A stretch of DNA of 64,000 nucleotides, from the NCBI GenBank assembly GCA_029834535.1, contig JAQMWT010000167.1, positions 121,152 through 185,151 of the forward strand. Reading direction: 5' to 3'. Shown here piece after piece: positions 41,197 to 51,848 of the stretch. The notes beneath the pieces were generated by a model. That model was not told where the DNA came from, did not search any database, and saw only the letters and a program-made list of their open reading frames with translations. Position 1 is the stretch's first letter. Every line of letters begins with the position of its first letter. The position numbers and the translations under genes were made by a program. Source of the DNA: Chrysophaeum taylorii (lineage: Eukaryota; Sar; Pelagophyceae; Pelagomonadales; Pelagomonadaceae).

Positions 41197-43695
41197 CTAT
41201 GATCCCATCATGAGCTCTCGGCGGTGATGCTCAGCCTCCAAGTTGCGAGCCCTCTCCACTTCGAGTCGCTTGGTCCGCTGTTCCTCAATGCGACGTTCGA
41301 CTCGCGTCATTACAGCTCTCGACCCTGAAAGCCGAGCCAAATCGATGATTTTGTAACCGAGAGGGACGCCCGCATCAATAAGTACAGAAGCGATGTCGTA
41401 TTGTCGCCGTTCGAGCGATATCTTCAACGCCGACTCGTTGCCACGTTCTCTGCGTGGCGATGCCCCTCTAGCAAGAAGGGCCAGTGCCACGTCGAGTTGG
41501 CCATGCCGTGCGGCGGCAGCGAGCGGAGAGGGACCATTCTTCACGACAGCGTCCAATGGGGCACCAGCTTGACTCAAGGGACCTACGAGGTGCGCGAACC
41601 CCCCTGCAGCTGCAATGTGCATTGCCGTCGTGCCGCTTTTAGGCGCAGCGTGGCCGGATATCTCAGGATTCGCATTTAGCAGCAACTGGGTCAGCGTGAG
41701 AGAGCCCGATCTCACAGCGAAGAACAAAGGTGGATAGCCATGTCGGTCGAACGTGGACGCGGCAGCAATGTCAGCATCGAGGAGCAATTGAACGCACTGT
41801 GCGCGTTGCGATTCGCTGCAGTGTGTATCCCGCGCCGTCGTTGCGACGTCGGCTGAAGAGTGCGAAAGGACAACATGGAGAGGTGAAGCTCCGTCTCTGC
41901 TTCTCATAGAGGTCGCACTTGCTCCTCTCTTGAGTAGCGACGTGATGCCGCGCACATCGCGCTGTTCGCAGACGCGAAAAAGATGGGCGCTCAAATCCGA
42001 CGTTGACGCCATAGGCCTGGAAGTTTTCATTTTGAGACAATTGGCTGCTTTGTAGGAAGCGCACTTGGTAGTAGCTTTGCCTTTGAATACCTTCTTACAG
42101 GACTGCGCTTGGTTGCTTTGTCCGAGGCCTCTGTCTTTGTCGTACCAAGTTACTGTAGCCTCAGAAGACGGTGCACTTGCAATGTTCGCAAAGCCTGTTG
42201 ATACAGTTGCATCGTCGATGTGGGGCACCGTCGCTGGCGCCTTTGCCAAGCTGCTACAGATACTCGGAGTCGCATTATTGTTGGCCGGAGGTGTCGTGGC
42301 CGGATCGCTGGTGAGAATCTCAAAGGTAGGCGCTGCTGTGTCAGCTACGCTCGAACAGCTCTCGCAGGTAGGTGAGGCCGCTCCAGCCACGCTTGCAAAG
42401 CTCTCCAAGGTCGGCGGGGCTACTTCATCCCCGCTGGCGAAGCTCTCAAAGGTGGGCGGAGGTTGTATGTCAACAATAACCGGTGGTGTACTCGCATTGC
42501 TTTCAAGGGTGGGCGGGCCCATTGGAGAAACGCTTGCTATACTTTCAGACGCTGGTGGTGCCGCTGTGAAATCACTGGATTGCGCTATGGTCTCCCGCGC
42601 GCTAGCCGCGCTTTCAAAAGTGGGTAAAGGAGCCACGTTGTTTGCTTCGGAAAAAGAAAAATTTCCTGAAACATCGAGACACGTTCCGTCATCGCGGGTG
42701 GTCAGCGGTGGCGGTGGCGGGAGGGATGTTGCGAGTTCACCCGAAAAAGTCGCGGTGCCGGCGATCAGCGCATTTCCTTTCAAGACCTCCTTCACGGGTG
42801 GTTTCGGCCAGAATGCCTCAGGATTGGCGACGAACTTTGACAGAAGTGCCACAACCTTGACCTGTCCCGCTCCGCACGCGATACCTAGGACGTCTGTGCC
42901 TTGCGCTGTTCGCCAGCTCACCGACGCGCCAAGCACAAGTAGTCTGCGACACACGTCAACAGCGCCAACAGCGGCTGCTGCGTGGAGCGCTGTCCATCGA
43001 TTTCCATCATACCACGTGAGGGCAGAGATTCGAGTTACGTCACTTACGTTGTCGAGCTTGCCAATAATGAGGTCGAGCTTCGAGGAATCTTCGCCATTTC
43101 GAATGGCCAGAAACAGTTGCCGGCCTAACGTTCGTCCAAGGGCGATCCATCCGTGCCGCGGCCGCTGTTTTTGTGAAGTGTCTTTGCACGGAACCGACGG
43201 ATTCTTCAGCTCGTCGTCTTTGAGAGCTCTTTGGTCGTCGTTATCGTTCGCTGGAGCGTGTCCGCGAGACGACGGAGTCGGCTCGTCGTGTGGGACAAGA
43301 GGAGCCTCGATGGCCGTGAGAGGCGGTTCCGAAGCAGCAGCACTCTCGGGGTGGCGTTTTTTTGAACGCGTCAACGTTCGTTCGGTCAGGAGGCGATCTC
43401 GCGTCTTAGCGTTGCCGGTGCGGTTGGCCCACGCAACTGCCGACGCTGTGACCACGGCGCCGGCCTCGATTAATGCCACGCAGCAGTCGAGCGCTCGCGC
43501 GTCGCCCCAAGATGAACCAGCGGCGAGGGGAAGCGGGTACGGTGATCTGCCTCTTCTATGGCCGAGCACGAAACACTTGTTCGCGTCAGCGCCGGCTCGC
43601 AGCGCGCGCTTGATTCCCCCAAGGTTGCCGATGCGGCACGCCTCGACCAGCCGGAGCTGCGCCGCGAACCGCTGTGGAGGATCTTCTTCCCTCAT
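41197..43695 (-). CDS. Ankyrin-repeat protein with a Pro/Ser repeat linker
   Basis: The 832-residue protein has ankyrin repeats at both ends. N-terminal ones include LVEACRIGNLGGIKRALRAGAD and WTALHAAAAVGAVDVCRRLLVLGA. C-terminal ones (about residues 560-790) include DGASPLHVVLSH, GYPPLFFAVRSGSLTLTQLLL, TTAMHIAAAGGFAHLVGPL and SPLAAAARHGQLDVALALLARGAS. Between them lies a disordered region of repeated PPTFESFAS-like units (about 330-480). The last 40 residues are a charged helix. Ankyrin arrays bind proteins; the partner is unknown. The frame begins at an ATG at 43695 and needs no intron. Codon use is less GC-biased than that of its neighbours. Confidence 0.75.
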   Translation of the reverse strand: MREEDPPQRFAAQLRLVEACRIGNLGGIKRALRAGADANKCFVLGHRRGRSPYPLPLAAGSSWGDARALDCCVALIEAGAVVTASAVAWANRTGNAKTRDRLLTERTLTRSKKRHPESAAASEPPLTAIEAPLVPHDEPTPSSRGHAPANDNDDQRALKDDELKNPSVPCKDTSQKQRPRHGWIALGRTLGRQLFLAIRNGEDSSKLDLIIGKLDNVSDVTRISALTWYDGNRWTALHAAAAVGAVDVCRRLLVLGASVSWRTAQGTDVLGIACGAGQVKVVALLSKFVANPEAFWPKPPVKEVLKGNALIAGTATFSGELATSLPPPPPLTTRDDGTCLDVSGNFSFSEANNVAPLPTFESAASARETIAQSSDFTAAPPASESIASVSPMGPPTLESNASTPPVIVDIQPPPTFESFASGDEVAPPTLESFASVAGAASPTCESCSSVADTAAPTFEILTSDPATTPPANNNATPSICSSLAKAPATVPHIDDATVSTGFANIASAPSSEATVTWYDKDRGLGQSNQAQSCKKVFKGKATTKCASYKAANCLKMKTSRPMASTSDLSAHLFRVCEQRDVRGITSLLKRGASATSMRSRDGASPLHVVLSHSSADVATTARDTHCSESQRAQCVQLLLDADIAAASTFDRHGYPPLFFAVRSGSLTLTQLLLNANPEISGHAAPKSGTTAMHIAAAGGFAHLVGPLSQAGAPLDAVVKNGPSPLAAAARHGQLDVALALLARGASPRRERGNESALKISLERRQYDIASVLIDAGVPLGYKIIDLARLSGSRAVMTRVERRIEEQRTKRLEVERARNLEAEHHRRELMMGS

Positions 43696-44180
43696 CGGTT
43701 ACACGCACCTCTATCCCTTACCCGAATGTAAGTTATGTGATTTGGCCCCCGCGCCGTGCGATTTTCGTGCAACTTACGCTTTCGAAAATCTCGCTAGCGC
43801 AAATCTGCGTGACACGGATCGTCAGGCAGACGTGGGGGGTCGGATGGGGCTGCGCCACCGTCACCGAGGCCACGGCGGGCCAGCTCCGCTGCATCTACCG
43901 CGAGTGGGTCTCGGGACGGCCTTGTGCTCGCCGACTCTCACCGCCCTAAACGACGTCGCTGCCTCAGGCGGCCCCACCCAGGCCACCCGCGCCCAGCAGG
44001 ACGTCGCACTCAATCGCACCCATGTCCTTCGTATGGAATCGAGCAAGCGCCCTGCCCTGCCCTGACCTGCCCTGCCCTGCGAGGGAGGGCGAACGAAACC
44101 CTCCCGGCGACGGTTCATTCCGCCCAAATTTCGTTTCGCCTTGTGGTTGAGAGGCGCCAACCGTCGTCAGGTGCAAAGGC
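43696..44180. promoter_or_regulatory. Divergent region between the ankyrin and RBBP4-type genes
   Basis: The two genes diverge over 485 bases. A CCTGC-type repeat (TGCCCTGCCCTGACCTGCCC) lies at 44,050-44,080. Frames across 43,800-44,040 have coding-like composition but no recognisable family; they may be 5' untranslated sequence. Confidence 0.4.
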
Positions 44181-45644
44181 ATGGCCACAGGAGAGGAGAA
44201 GATAGAGGAAGAGTACAAGGTGGGTTTCGGGGGTCGGCCGAAGGACACGCAACTTGGACCTAGGTTTGGGCGCGAAATGCGCCGTTCCTGTACGACTCGG
44301 CGTCGACGAAAGCGCTCGAGTGGTACGCGACTTTTGTTGCGTCGGAGGACTGACGAGAACTTAGGCCATCGCTGACAGTAGATTGGCTGCCTGGGTCGAG
44401 TTCTGAGGGCGTCGAGACGGGCTGGCGGAGGCACCAGTTGATCCTGGGCACGCACACGTCCGACGGATCGCCGAACAGGGTGAGTCGTCCCGCGTCGAGG
44501 TAAGACGACGACGACGCAGGTGATGCTCGTCACGGTGGACCTCCCCGCCGTGGAGACACAGATCGACACGCGGGAGAACTTTGGCGAAGACACGTCCGCA
44601 GTGGTGCTCGCGATGGATCATCCGGGGGGCGAGGTGAACCGCGCGCGGCACATGCCACAGCGGCCAACGGTGTTCGCCACCAAGTGCGCCGACGGTGGCG
44701 TTTACGTCTACGATATCGAGGCGACCGCGGCCATCGAAGACGTCGACGGTCGCGGGCCGACGGTGCGATGCGTCGGGCACGACGACGAGGGTTTTGGGCT
44801 CGAGTGGAACCCGCGCGAGACGGGGCGGCTGCTGAGCGCGGCGTACGATGGGAAGATTTGCCTCTGGGACGTCGGAGACCTCAAGACGGGGAGCGCGAGC
44901 GTGATCATTAGGGAGGCACACTCGGGCGGGCCCGTCGGCGACATCTCTTGGTCGCCGCGCTCGGAAGCCGTCTTCGCGTCTGGCGGCGACGACGGGCGGG
45001 TGTTACTCTGGGACCTTCGGGCGTCGGACCAAAAACCCTCGGTGGTGGTTCGAGAAGCGCACGTGGCCGACATAAACTGCATCGCGTTTCCCCCCCTCCA
45101 CGACGACGAAAGCCCCTACGTCTCTTTCCTCGTCGCGACCGCCTCGGCCGATGGCGCCGTCAAACTCTGGGACCAGCGCAAACTAGACGCGCCGCTTCAC
45201 GAAAACCGCCACGACGCCGAGATCGTCGCTCTGCATTGGGCCCCTTTCGAGGAGACGGTCCTCGGCGCCGCGGGGGCCGACCGCAAGGTCCACGTTTACG
45301 ACTACGCGAAGATTGGCGCTCCGGCCAAAGAAAAGCCCGTTGCCGAGGAGGGTGCTGCCGATGGCGAAGAAGAAGAAGATGATGATGATGATGACCCGCC
45401 CGAGCTCGTCTTTAAGCACGGTGGCCATCGAGCCAAGATTAACGACTTTTCCTGGAACAAAACTGAAGAGTTTCTGGCCGCGTCTGTCTCCGCCGACAAT
45501 GCGTTCCAAGTGTGGTGGGTATCGGATGACGCATACGTCGTCGACGACGATCAGCCCTTTGCCAGCTTCAACTTTTTTGATCTCCACCACCCCACCGCGA
45601 ATGGTGACGCGCCTCCTGATGCGAAGAGGGCGAAGACGGACTAG
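44181..45644 (+). CDS. RBBP4: RBBP4/RBBP7/MSI1-type histone-binding WD40 protein (4 exons)
   Basis: Exons 44181-44219, 44264-44322, 44365-44479 and 44520-45644 (introns 44, 42 and 40 nt) give 445 residues. The first three small exons rebuild the histone-H4-binding N-terminus: EEEYKVWARNAPFLYD, ALEWPSLTVDWLPG, and QLILGTHTSDG. The WD40 propeller follows, with EVNRARHMPQ, GFGLEWNP, LLSAAYDGKICLWDV, ASGGDDGRVLLWDLR, ATASADGAVKLWDQR, and HGGHRAKINDFSWN near the end. This pattern is typical of RBBP4/7, shared by CAF-1, HDAC and PRC2 complexes. An acidic loop (Glu/Asp run) precedes the PPELVFKHGGH segment, as in the family. The last exon alone would lack the N-terminal helix. Confidence 0.92.
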
Positions 45645-46076
45645 TAGTACCAAGTGGGGAGTACTCCGCGATTTTTTTTTGGAGCGCACATCATCACGCC
45701 CCCTCCTTCGGACGTCGGACGATGACGATGGCGGCGGCGAGACTCCCCCGATATAATATTTTACTATCCCCCGACGACGATTCAATTTTATTCATGAGCT
45801 CGAAGGTGAAAGAAGCCAAAGAGAGGTGGGGTTCGTTCGTTCGTTCGTTCAACACTCTTTTAAATTCCGAGTATGTACGTCAACGTATATAATTAAGCAA
45901 AATGTACGCGGGTCGTTTGTCTCGTCGGTCGTTTGGCTCCATGTCCAAAGCCCCGGCGAGGCGTATGTCGGCTCGAAAGTGGGCATGGAGGAGAGAGAAG
46001 TGAGGGTACTCCGCGGAGGTGAACCCGGCGTGTTGTGATCCGCCGAAGCGAAGCGCGCGGTTGCGCTTCCGGGGCG
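45645..46076. other. Intergenic region between the RBBP4-type gene and CDC45
   Basis: Contains a T run near 45,673 and a TTCG tetranucleotide repeat near 45,834-45,850. No gene is seen; both flanking genes point right, so it holds a 3' end and a promoter. Confidence 0.5.
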
Positions 46077-48006
46077 ATGTTGATTGGGCGCGACAAATTC
46101 GACTCGGTGTACGCCATGGTGAAGGAGGCCGCGGCCGAGTGCGCGGGAACCGCGTGCTCGGTGCTCATCTTCGTCGCTCCAGATTGCGACGCGGTGTGCG
46201 CGTGTCGCATTCTCACCTTTCTCCTGCGGGGGGACAACGTGCAGTACAAGGTGCGTGGGGGTGACGCGCTTTGGCGACCGCGCCGGTAGGTCCACCCCGT
46301 GAGCGGTTACGGCGACGTCGACGAAGCGAGCGCGGGGTGAGGCGTGCCTTGATCGTCGTCGGCACTTATTTTGTCGCAGCTTGGCCGAGGACGTGCGAAC
46401 GATCGTCATGCTAAACTGCGGGGCACGCAACGACCTTGCCGCGCTTCTCGCGCCGCGAATTCCGGGCGCGAACGTGTTCGTCGTCGACCATCATCGGCCG
46501 ATCCACCTGAAAAATATGCACGCGAGGCGCGTCTTCGCGCTGGACGCCGACGCGTCGATGGACGACGTGCCGAGCGACGACGACGACGACGACGCGTCGA
46601 GCGATTCCGACAAGGACGCGGACGAGGAGAACGAGGACGACCGGTCGGTCGGGGACGGACAGCGCGACGACCAGGACACCGAGTCGACGAGCTCGAAGCG
46701 TGCGCGCGGCGGCGAGGACGACGCGGCTCGCGAGACACGACGACAAAAGCGGCGTCGCGTGCGGGCGTACTACGACGGAAACTACGACGGGATGCCGTCT
46801 TCGCTGCTGCTCTTCTCGATGTGCGACGCGCTCTCGCGGGCGACGCCGAATGAGCTCTGGCTGGCCTCGATCGGCCTGTCGAGCCTTCACGAGCACTGGC
46901 GCATATCGGACGACAACTACGACGCGTTCGTGCGGTACCTCTCGCGGCACCTCAAGCAGCTCGACACGTCGCGGCACGAACGCCTATTCCGCGACCGCGC
47001 CAACCAAAAAACCGACGGCGGGGCGCCGTCGTTAACGTCTGCGGCGGGCCCCGCCGAGACGGGTCGCGTCTCTTTCGAGCCCGACGAGCCGCGGTTCATG
47101 CTCCACCGCCACTGGGGTCTCCTCTGGAGCATGTACTACTCGAACTTCGTCGCGTCTCGCCTCAGCGTCTGGCGCAAGGACGGCACGAGCAAGCTCTACG
47201 AGCTCCTCGCCAAGATCGGCCTCTCGATCGAGCAGAGTCAGCAGCGGTGGTCCTTCCTCTCGCCCGCGCAGCGCCGAAAACTCCGCGAGAATCTCCCCGC
47301 GTACGCGGCAGAGTATCGCCTCGACGAACTCTTCCGAGCGGCGTTCCAGCGCGTCTCGGGCTGCGGCGGCGAGGCCGTCACCGCCGCCGACGCCGCGTCT
47401 TGCGTCGATGCGCTGCTCGAGGCGCCGCTCGCACGCGCGATCGCCGACGAGACCACCGTGCACGGCGACGACGCCGCGCGCCGCGAGAAGGCCGCCTGGC
47501 TCGCGGGCTTCTGGCGCGCCTACGACGTCGCGCTCGCCGACGACGGCGACCTCCTCGCGGCCGCCATCGAGGCTGCCATCGCGCTCCAAAAGGCCGTCGT
47601 CTCGGTTGCCGTCTCGATGATCGACAAGAAGGAGATCACGACGCTCAAGCACTTCCGCTACGTCTACCTCAACGCCGCGCGGGGCTCGACGAGCCTCTTC
47701 ACGCAGCCGCTCGCGCTTCGCAAACTGGGCCTCTTCCTCCTCGGCGTCCACCGCCAAAACGGCAAATGGACGGGCGACAAATCCCGGCCACTCGTCATCC
47801 TCGCCGAGCGAAGCTCGACCTTCCTCGTCATCGGCGTCCAGGCCGAGGGGGCGCGCAAAAACAGATTCGGCCAATCCTTCCGCCACGCCGCCGAGCATAT
47901 CAAGGCCTGTTTTCGCCACGATTGGTTCGACGCCGCGGTCATGGAGGTCGATCGCGACGACGTCCAGCGCTTCGTCGAGTCCCTCCACTATATCCTCTCC
48001 TGCTGA
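46077..48006 (+). CDS. CDC45: CDC45 replication factor (3 exons)
   Basis: Exons 46077-46250, 46290-46336 and 46380-48006 (introns 39 and 43 nt) give 615 residues (human 566). Exon 1 has VLIFVAPDCDAVCACRIL, with the D-x-D of DHH phosphoesterases at D36/D38. The 47-nt exon 2 supplies VHPVSGYGDVDEASA. Exon 3 starts LAEDVRTIVMLNCGA and has VVDHHRP (D110-H112), an acidic loop, FMLHRHWGLLWSMYYS, and KNRFGQSFRHAAE near the end. CDC45 is part of the CMG helicase (CDC45-MCM-GINS) that unwinds DNA at replication forks. The DHH triplet is intact here, whereas human CDC45 has D-T-H. Confidence 0.93.
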
Positions 48007-48679
48007 CCCTCTTTCGCCCCGCTCTCTCGACTCGTCAACCCTAAACTTATCGTCCAAACGCCCCTGGCCGCCGCTGCGAGGACTGCGCGTTCGTCGCGCT
48101 CTTCGGGTTCGCTTCGGTGACCCCACCGTATGCGCACGCTTTGTTGCATGCGATTTCTCCAGATAAACAACATTATCACAGCGCGTTTGGTGATGAACCT
48201 CGACGCGCAACCGTCCTGATTAATCCCCGCCGCCTTCGCCGACGTCGCGCGTTTATTTTGGGATGTCTCTCTATGACAACCAAGCTCCCCACCGCGGCCT
48301 CCTCTGTGATGCTTGCAGCGGCGGCCTATATATCGCCACGACTCGAGTCACTTTTCTATACTTTAATCCAGCGCACTCGCGATCTAACTATCTTGCGGGA
48401 ATAGTTGGAGTCCCTTGACTGTAGCTCGGACTCCACTCAAGTCCTGGGCTTCTTCCTGGTTGGCGCGGCGAAGGCCCTTTCTCGCCGTGCAGCCTTACTT
48501 TTGTCGTCTAACTACCGTTAACTAACTAGTTTGAGGCCAACCTAGTGCACGGGGCGTAGGCTCATCCCAGCGCGGTGGCGCATGGGATCCAAGTCGTTAT
48601 AACTGGTCTATTTTTCAGATGAGGGGGGGGGGGAGAAGGCTTTGAGGTCGGGTTGATGGTCTCTACCCAGTTGTCAAGG
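48007..48679. other. Intergenic region, start of the gene-poor part
   Basis: No frame of interest. A poly-G run lies near 48,626. This stretch separates CDC45 from transposon relics. Confidence 0.5.
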
Positions 48680-49590
48680 TCCGTCTTGAGCGAGAGAGTA
48701 CCAGTCTTCGTTGGTACAAAGGAAACATGCGGAGTGCCTTGTTGAGACCCCGGCCGTACGGGGACCCGCGGGGGCTTTTAAAGATGCACCAGAAGGAAAG
48801 CATCTTCCAATGGAAGAGGCTCCAGGGCATGCGGGGCAACATGGCATGCCCAGCGGAGTTGTCGACGAGAGATGTAGATACCGATTTTGCCGGATGGGCC
48901 ACGGGTGATCGCCAAAGTGCCGGATGAGACGGGGCGTCTCCTCGTCCACAGCACGACGATCGGGAAACGGAAACGCCACATTATCTTCGTACGCTGACTC
49001 TCCGAGTGCGATTTCCTCAGTGCCGCGTTTTGCGTTGTAGCGACGTCCCGTGAGTACACCGTCTTGCTTCGTCTACTCGAAAACGCATGCTGGTTCCCGA
49101 CCTTCACGTCCTCGCCATCACGAAATGGTCAAGGCCACCGCGTACAAATCGAAATGAACCGGACCTAGGACATCACTTTGCTCAACGCCGATGATTAAGT
49201 CGATCGACCCGAAGACGGAGAACCGCAGAGGCGTACGAGTTTCGCTGGAACGCCGAACTTCGATAGCACTTGCCAGAGAAGTTCTCGCGGGACCCTGGCG
49301 TAAGAAAAGCCTTGACGAAATCAGTGAATAGAACCCATGTTTCCATGCCATGCTCACGACGCTTTTTCAATGCAATATTCAGGCTGAAGGTTGCGCCGGC
49401 AGTCCCCCGTTCCGGCCGAAAACCGTGCTGCGATTCGCGTTGTAGCTCAGCAGAAATGATACCGAGAGACGAGTGCGTTCATAATGTTGGAGACAATTGT
49501 TTTTGCGCGACCTCGAGCATCATCACGCCACGATAGGATCCTGGCAGCGAACGGGGTCACCTTTCTTCTGCAAAATACCAAGAAAGCAGA
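48680..49590 (-). mobile_element. LINE (non-LTR retrotransposon) relic: broken reverse transcriptase
   Basis: Read on the minus strand, three frames hold reverse-transcriptase pieces in order. KKGDP lies near 49,575; HGFRPERGTAGATFSLNIAL is near 49,420; KKRREHGMETWVLFTDFVKAF is at 49,370-49,310; GVEQSDVLGPVHF is near 49,180; and a RRQLRWACHVA end motif is near 48,860. These are the order and motifs of LINE pol genes of protists. Frameshifts and stops separate the pieces, so it is dead. Its ends are not definable here. Confidence 0.7.
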
Positions 49591-50099
49591 TTCAAAATAC
49601 CAAGAAAGCAGATTTCCCACGCCTCCGGTTGTTTCTCGGACGACTAGAAATCATGCATTACAGTTCCGAGGATCCTATACGTGCTCTGACGACCAGCGAG
49701 CGTTCGCCTTATTTCCTCGCGAACCCCGATGCTCCGGCAGCTGAAAGATTGAGATGCCGTACAGTACGACGTATCTCGTCATCTGGCGGCGCAACGCTAA
49801 GTTTATCACGGATTGGACGCTGTGCCATATCCTGTTTTTACACAGGAATCTACCTAAAATTTTACCTATTGGCAGTGTTGTTCATTTATTTTCTCAAACT
49901 TTAGTAAAAAACATTACTAAATTCCTTTACTTTTTCTATTTACTATACTTTACCATTTATTTACTGTCGTTTTAAAAACGATGGTAAAGTTTTTTTTGGC
50001 ATTACCACACCCGATACGTCACCCAAGTCGACCAATCGAGTTGGACGACATTGCTGAGTTCTGAACTGAGCAAGCCTGTAGACGATGTCTGCGTTACTA
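49591..50099. other. AT-rich stretch with an inverted repeat
   Basis: From about 49,790 to 50,010 the sequence is far richer in A and T than the rest. It contains ACTTTACCAT at 49,947-49,956 and its exact reverse complement at 49,981-49,990, with CGTTTTAAAAACG between. No gene is seen. Confidence 0.55.
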
Positions 50100-50800
50100 C
50101 TGGCTACGGACCCCGCATGCGACGGCCAGGCCGGCCGACGCGGAGCAGTCGCCTCCGGTGGCGTGCCACAACGTGGAGGATGAGATCGAGGGTGGTGCTA
50201 ATGACGACGGTGAGGAGGACGGTAACGCCTTCGTGCCCAGGAACCAGTACGGCGACAACACGCCGAGAAAAGAAGACAGGGTGAAGCCATTCCTCAGCCC
50301 GAGGAGCAGAAGCAAGCTGGACAATCGGAGGAGGCGATGCCGGACTTCAAGGTGGAGTTCGATGCCTGACTTCAAGGTGGAGTTCGAACGCGCGTCTTCG
50401 CGACGTGGGTCCAGTACACGCCCAGCATCGAGCGGCTCAAGAAGTTTCCTGACGACCTCTCGGGATTTCTCCTACACCTCCAGGATCCCAAAGCTCTTGG
50501 ACCTGATGATGCTCAACGTCGGCAAGCTCTACACGCGAATCTATGGCAACCAGGAGTACGGCTACCTTCCAGACGTGGCACGGGGTTCGAAGGGCAATAT
50601 CGGCGCGCTGCCTGCTGAGAGCTTCTGCGAGCGCATCATCTCAGCTGCTAACATCGTCATGACCGAGGGCAACACCCTCCTGAGCGACGCGGAGCTGGAC
50701 ATGCTCGTGAACTTGCGCAGCGTGAACGTAAAACTTATTTCGTGGGCTCGAGACAAGTGAACATCCTCAAGAAGTTCGAGTTCAAGTCCGAGATCATTAC
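50100..50800 (+). mobile_element. hAT transposase relic (C-terminal part)
   Basis: The plus-strand frame 50,158-50,760 ends in GALPAESFCERIISAANIVMT followed by a LSDAELDMLVNLRSVN helix. This matches the C-terminal dimerisation region of hAT transposases (PATS-x-S-E-R-x-F-S type). The catalytic core is missing or unrecognisable, and the frame changes upstream (a short duplicated CTTCAAGGTGGAGTTCGA at about 50,346 and 50,370). No terminal inverted repeats or target duplication were found by eye. Confidence 0.6.
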
Positions 50801-51848
50801 CCTCGAAGAAAACGAAGGCGACGACGACGATCAATTACATTAACAGTAATCGAGTTCGCCCGTCACATCGTTTTGTAGTGCTCCGTCACACACGAAGTTG
50901 GGACTGGAATGGAAATAAAAAATTAAGTTTTCAGCTTGGACAGCCTTCATCTTTACTTTGCGCGGCACCCCTGGCCTTTACTTTCCGAATTACTTTCCTC
51001 GAAAGGTGTGGAAAGTAATGCTCGTTACAATACTAAAAGTTTCTAGTAAATGCACAACGCTGTCTATTGACCACCTCTTGCTTTTGCAAAAACTTTGATC
51101 GACCTTACGATAGTAGGGGTTGCCTCGCTTGGGTTTGGAAATGTGGGGGGCGAAAACCAAAGCTGACCAATAGAAACTTATTATAGCAACACCTGCAACT
51201 TTGATAATTTGAATGATGCCTGTAGAGAACGGGCCCCACTCCTCCAAGCTCAAAGTGCTGACGTCGCCAGCTGGAATACAGCTAGGAGGGAAACAGGGCA
51301 CGACTGCAAAGCAAAACCCTGCTACACCGCGTGTTGCGCTGGGAATGTCCCCGCTTTCGACGAAGCACGCAATGGGGATTTGACGCTATACAAGTCACTG
51401 CACGTAGAAGTCCAGGTAAGAAAGAACTTAGAAAAGGAGGAAATAAACAAAGACGGATGGATGGATGGAGCGTCTAAGGGTGTTTGATGGTCGACTGCTG
51501 GGAGGGGGGCGTCGAGGGATAGACGTTTCTGCGTACACAGGGTGGTCGGGCGTTGGGGGCCGCCTGGCATGGTGACCGCGGGAAGGGGTATCAAGTTGGT
51601 TTCGAAAACGGAATGCCGCAGGAAAATGGAATACCGCAGGCAGGGCTGTTAAAAAACGAAGACAGAATTGAAGTGCATTAAATTTTGCTCTCTCGAGATT
51701 TTCGAGTCCACATTTAACACCATCAGGGGGGTATTCTTGAAGGTCGACTGAAAAGGAGGGTGTTTGGGGGGGGGGTTCGCAGGCCCCGTATTTTTTTCGA
51801 GGGTTTTAAAAGTCGCCAAGCGTTACGTCATGGCCTGCTGTCTTGAGG
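50801..51848. other. Intergenic region before the DCD gene
   Basis: No convincing gene. It has short duplications (GGAATGCCGCAGG/GGAATACCGCAGG near 51,611-51,640), a poly-G run at about 51,766, and a GTCGACTGCTGGGAGG motif at 51,489. That motif recurs near 54,009 and 59,085. Confidence 0.45.

Noticed and set aside
42065-44065. 666-codon plus-strand frame opposite the ankyrin gene
   Set aside because: Repeats such as AKLSKVGGA are the antisense of the PPTFESFAS units; the ankyrin frame has real repeats on its strand.
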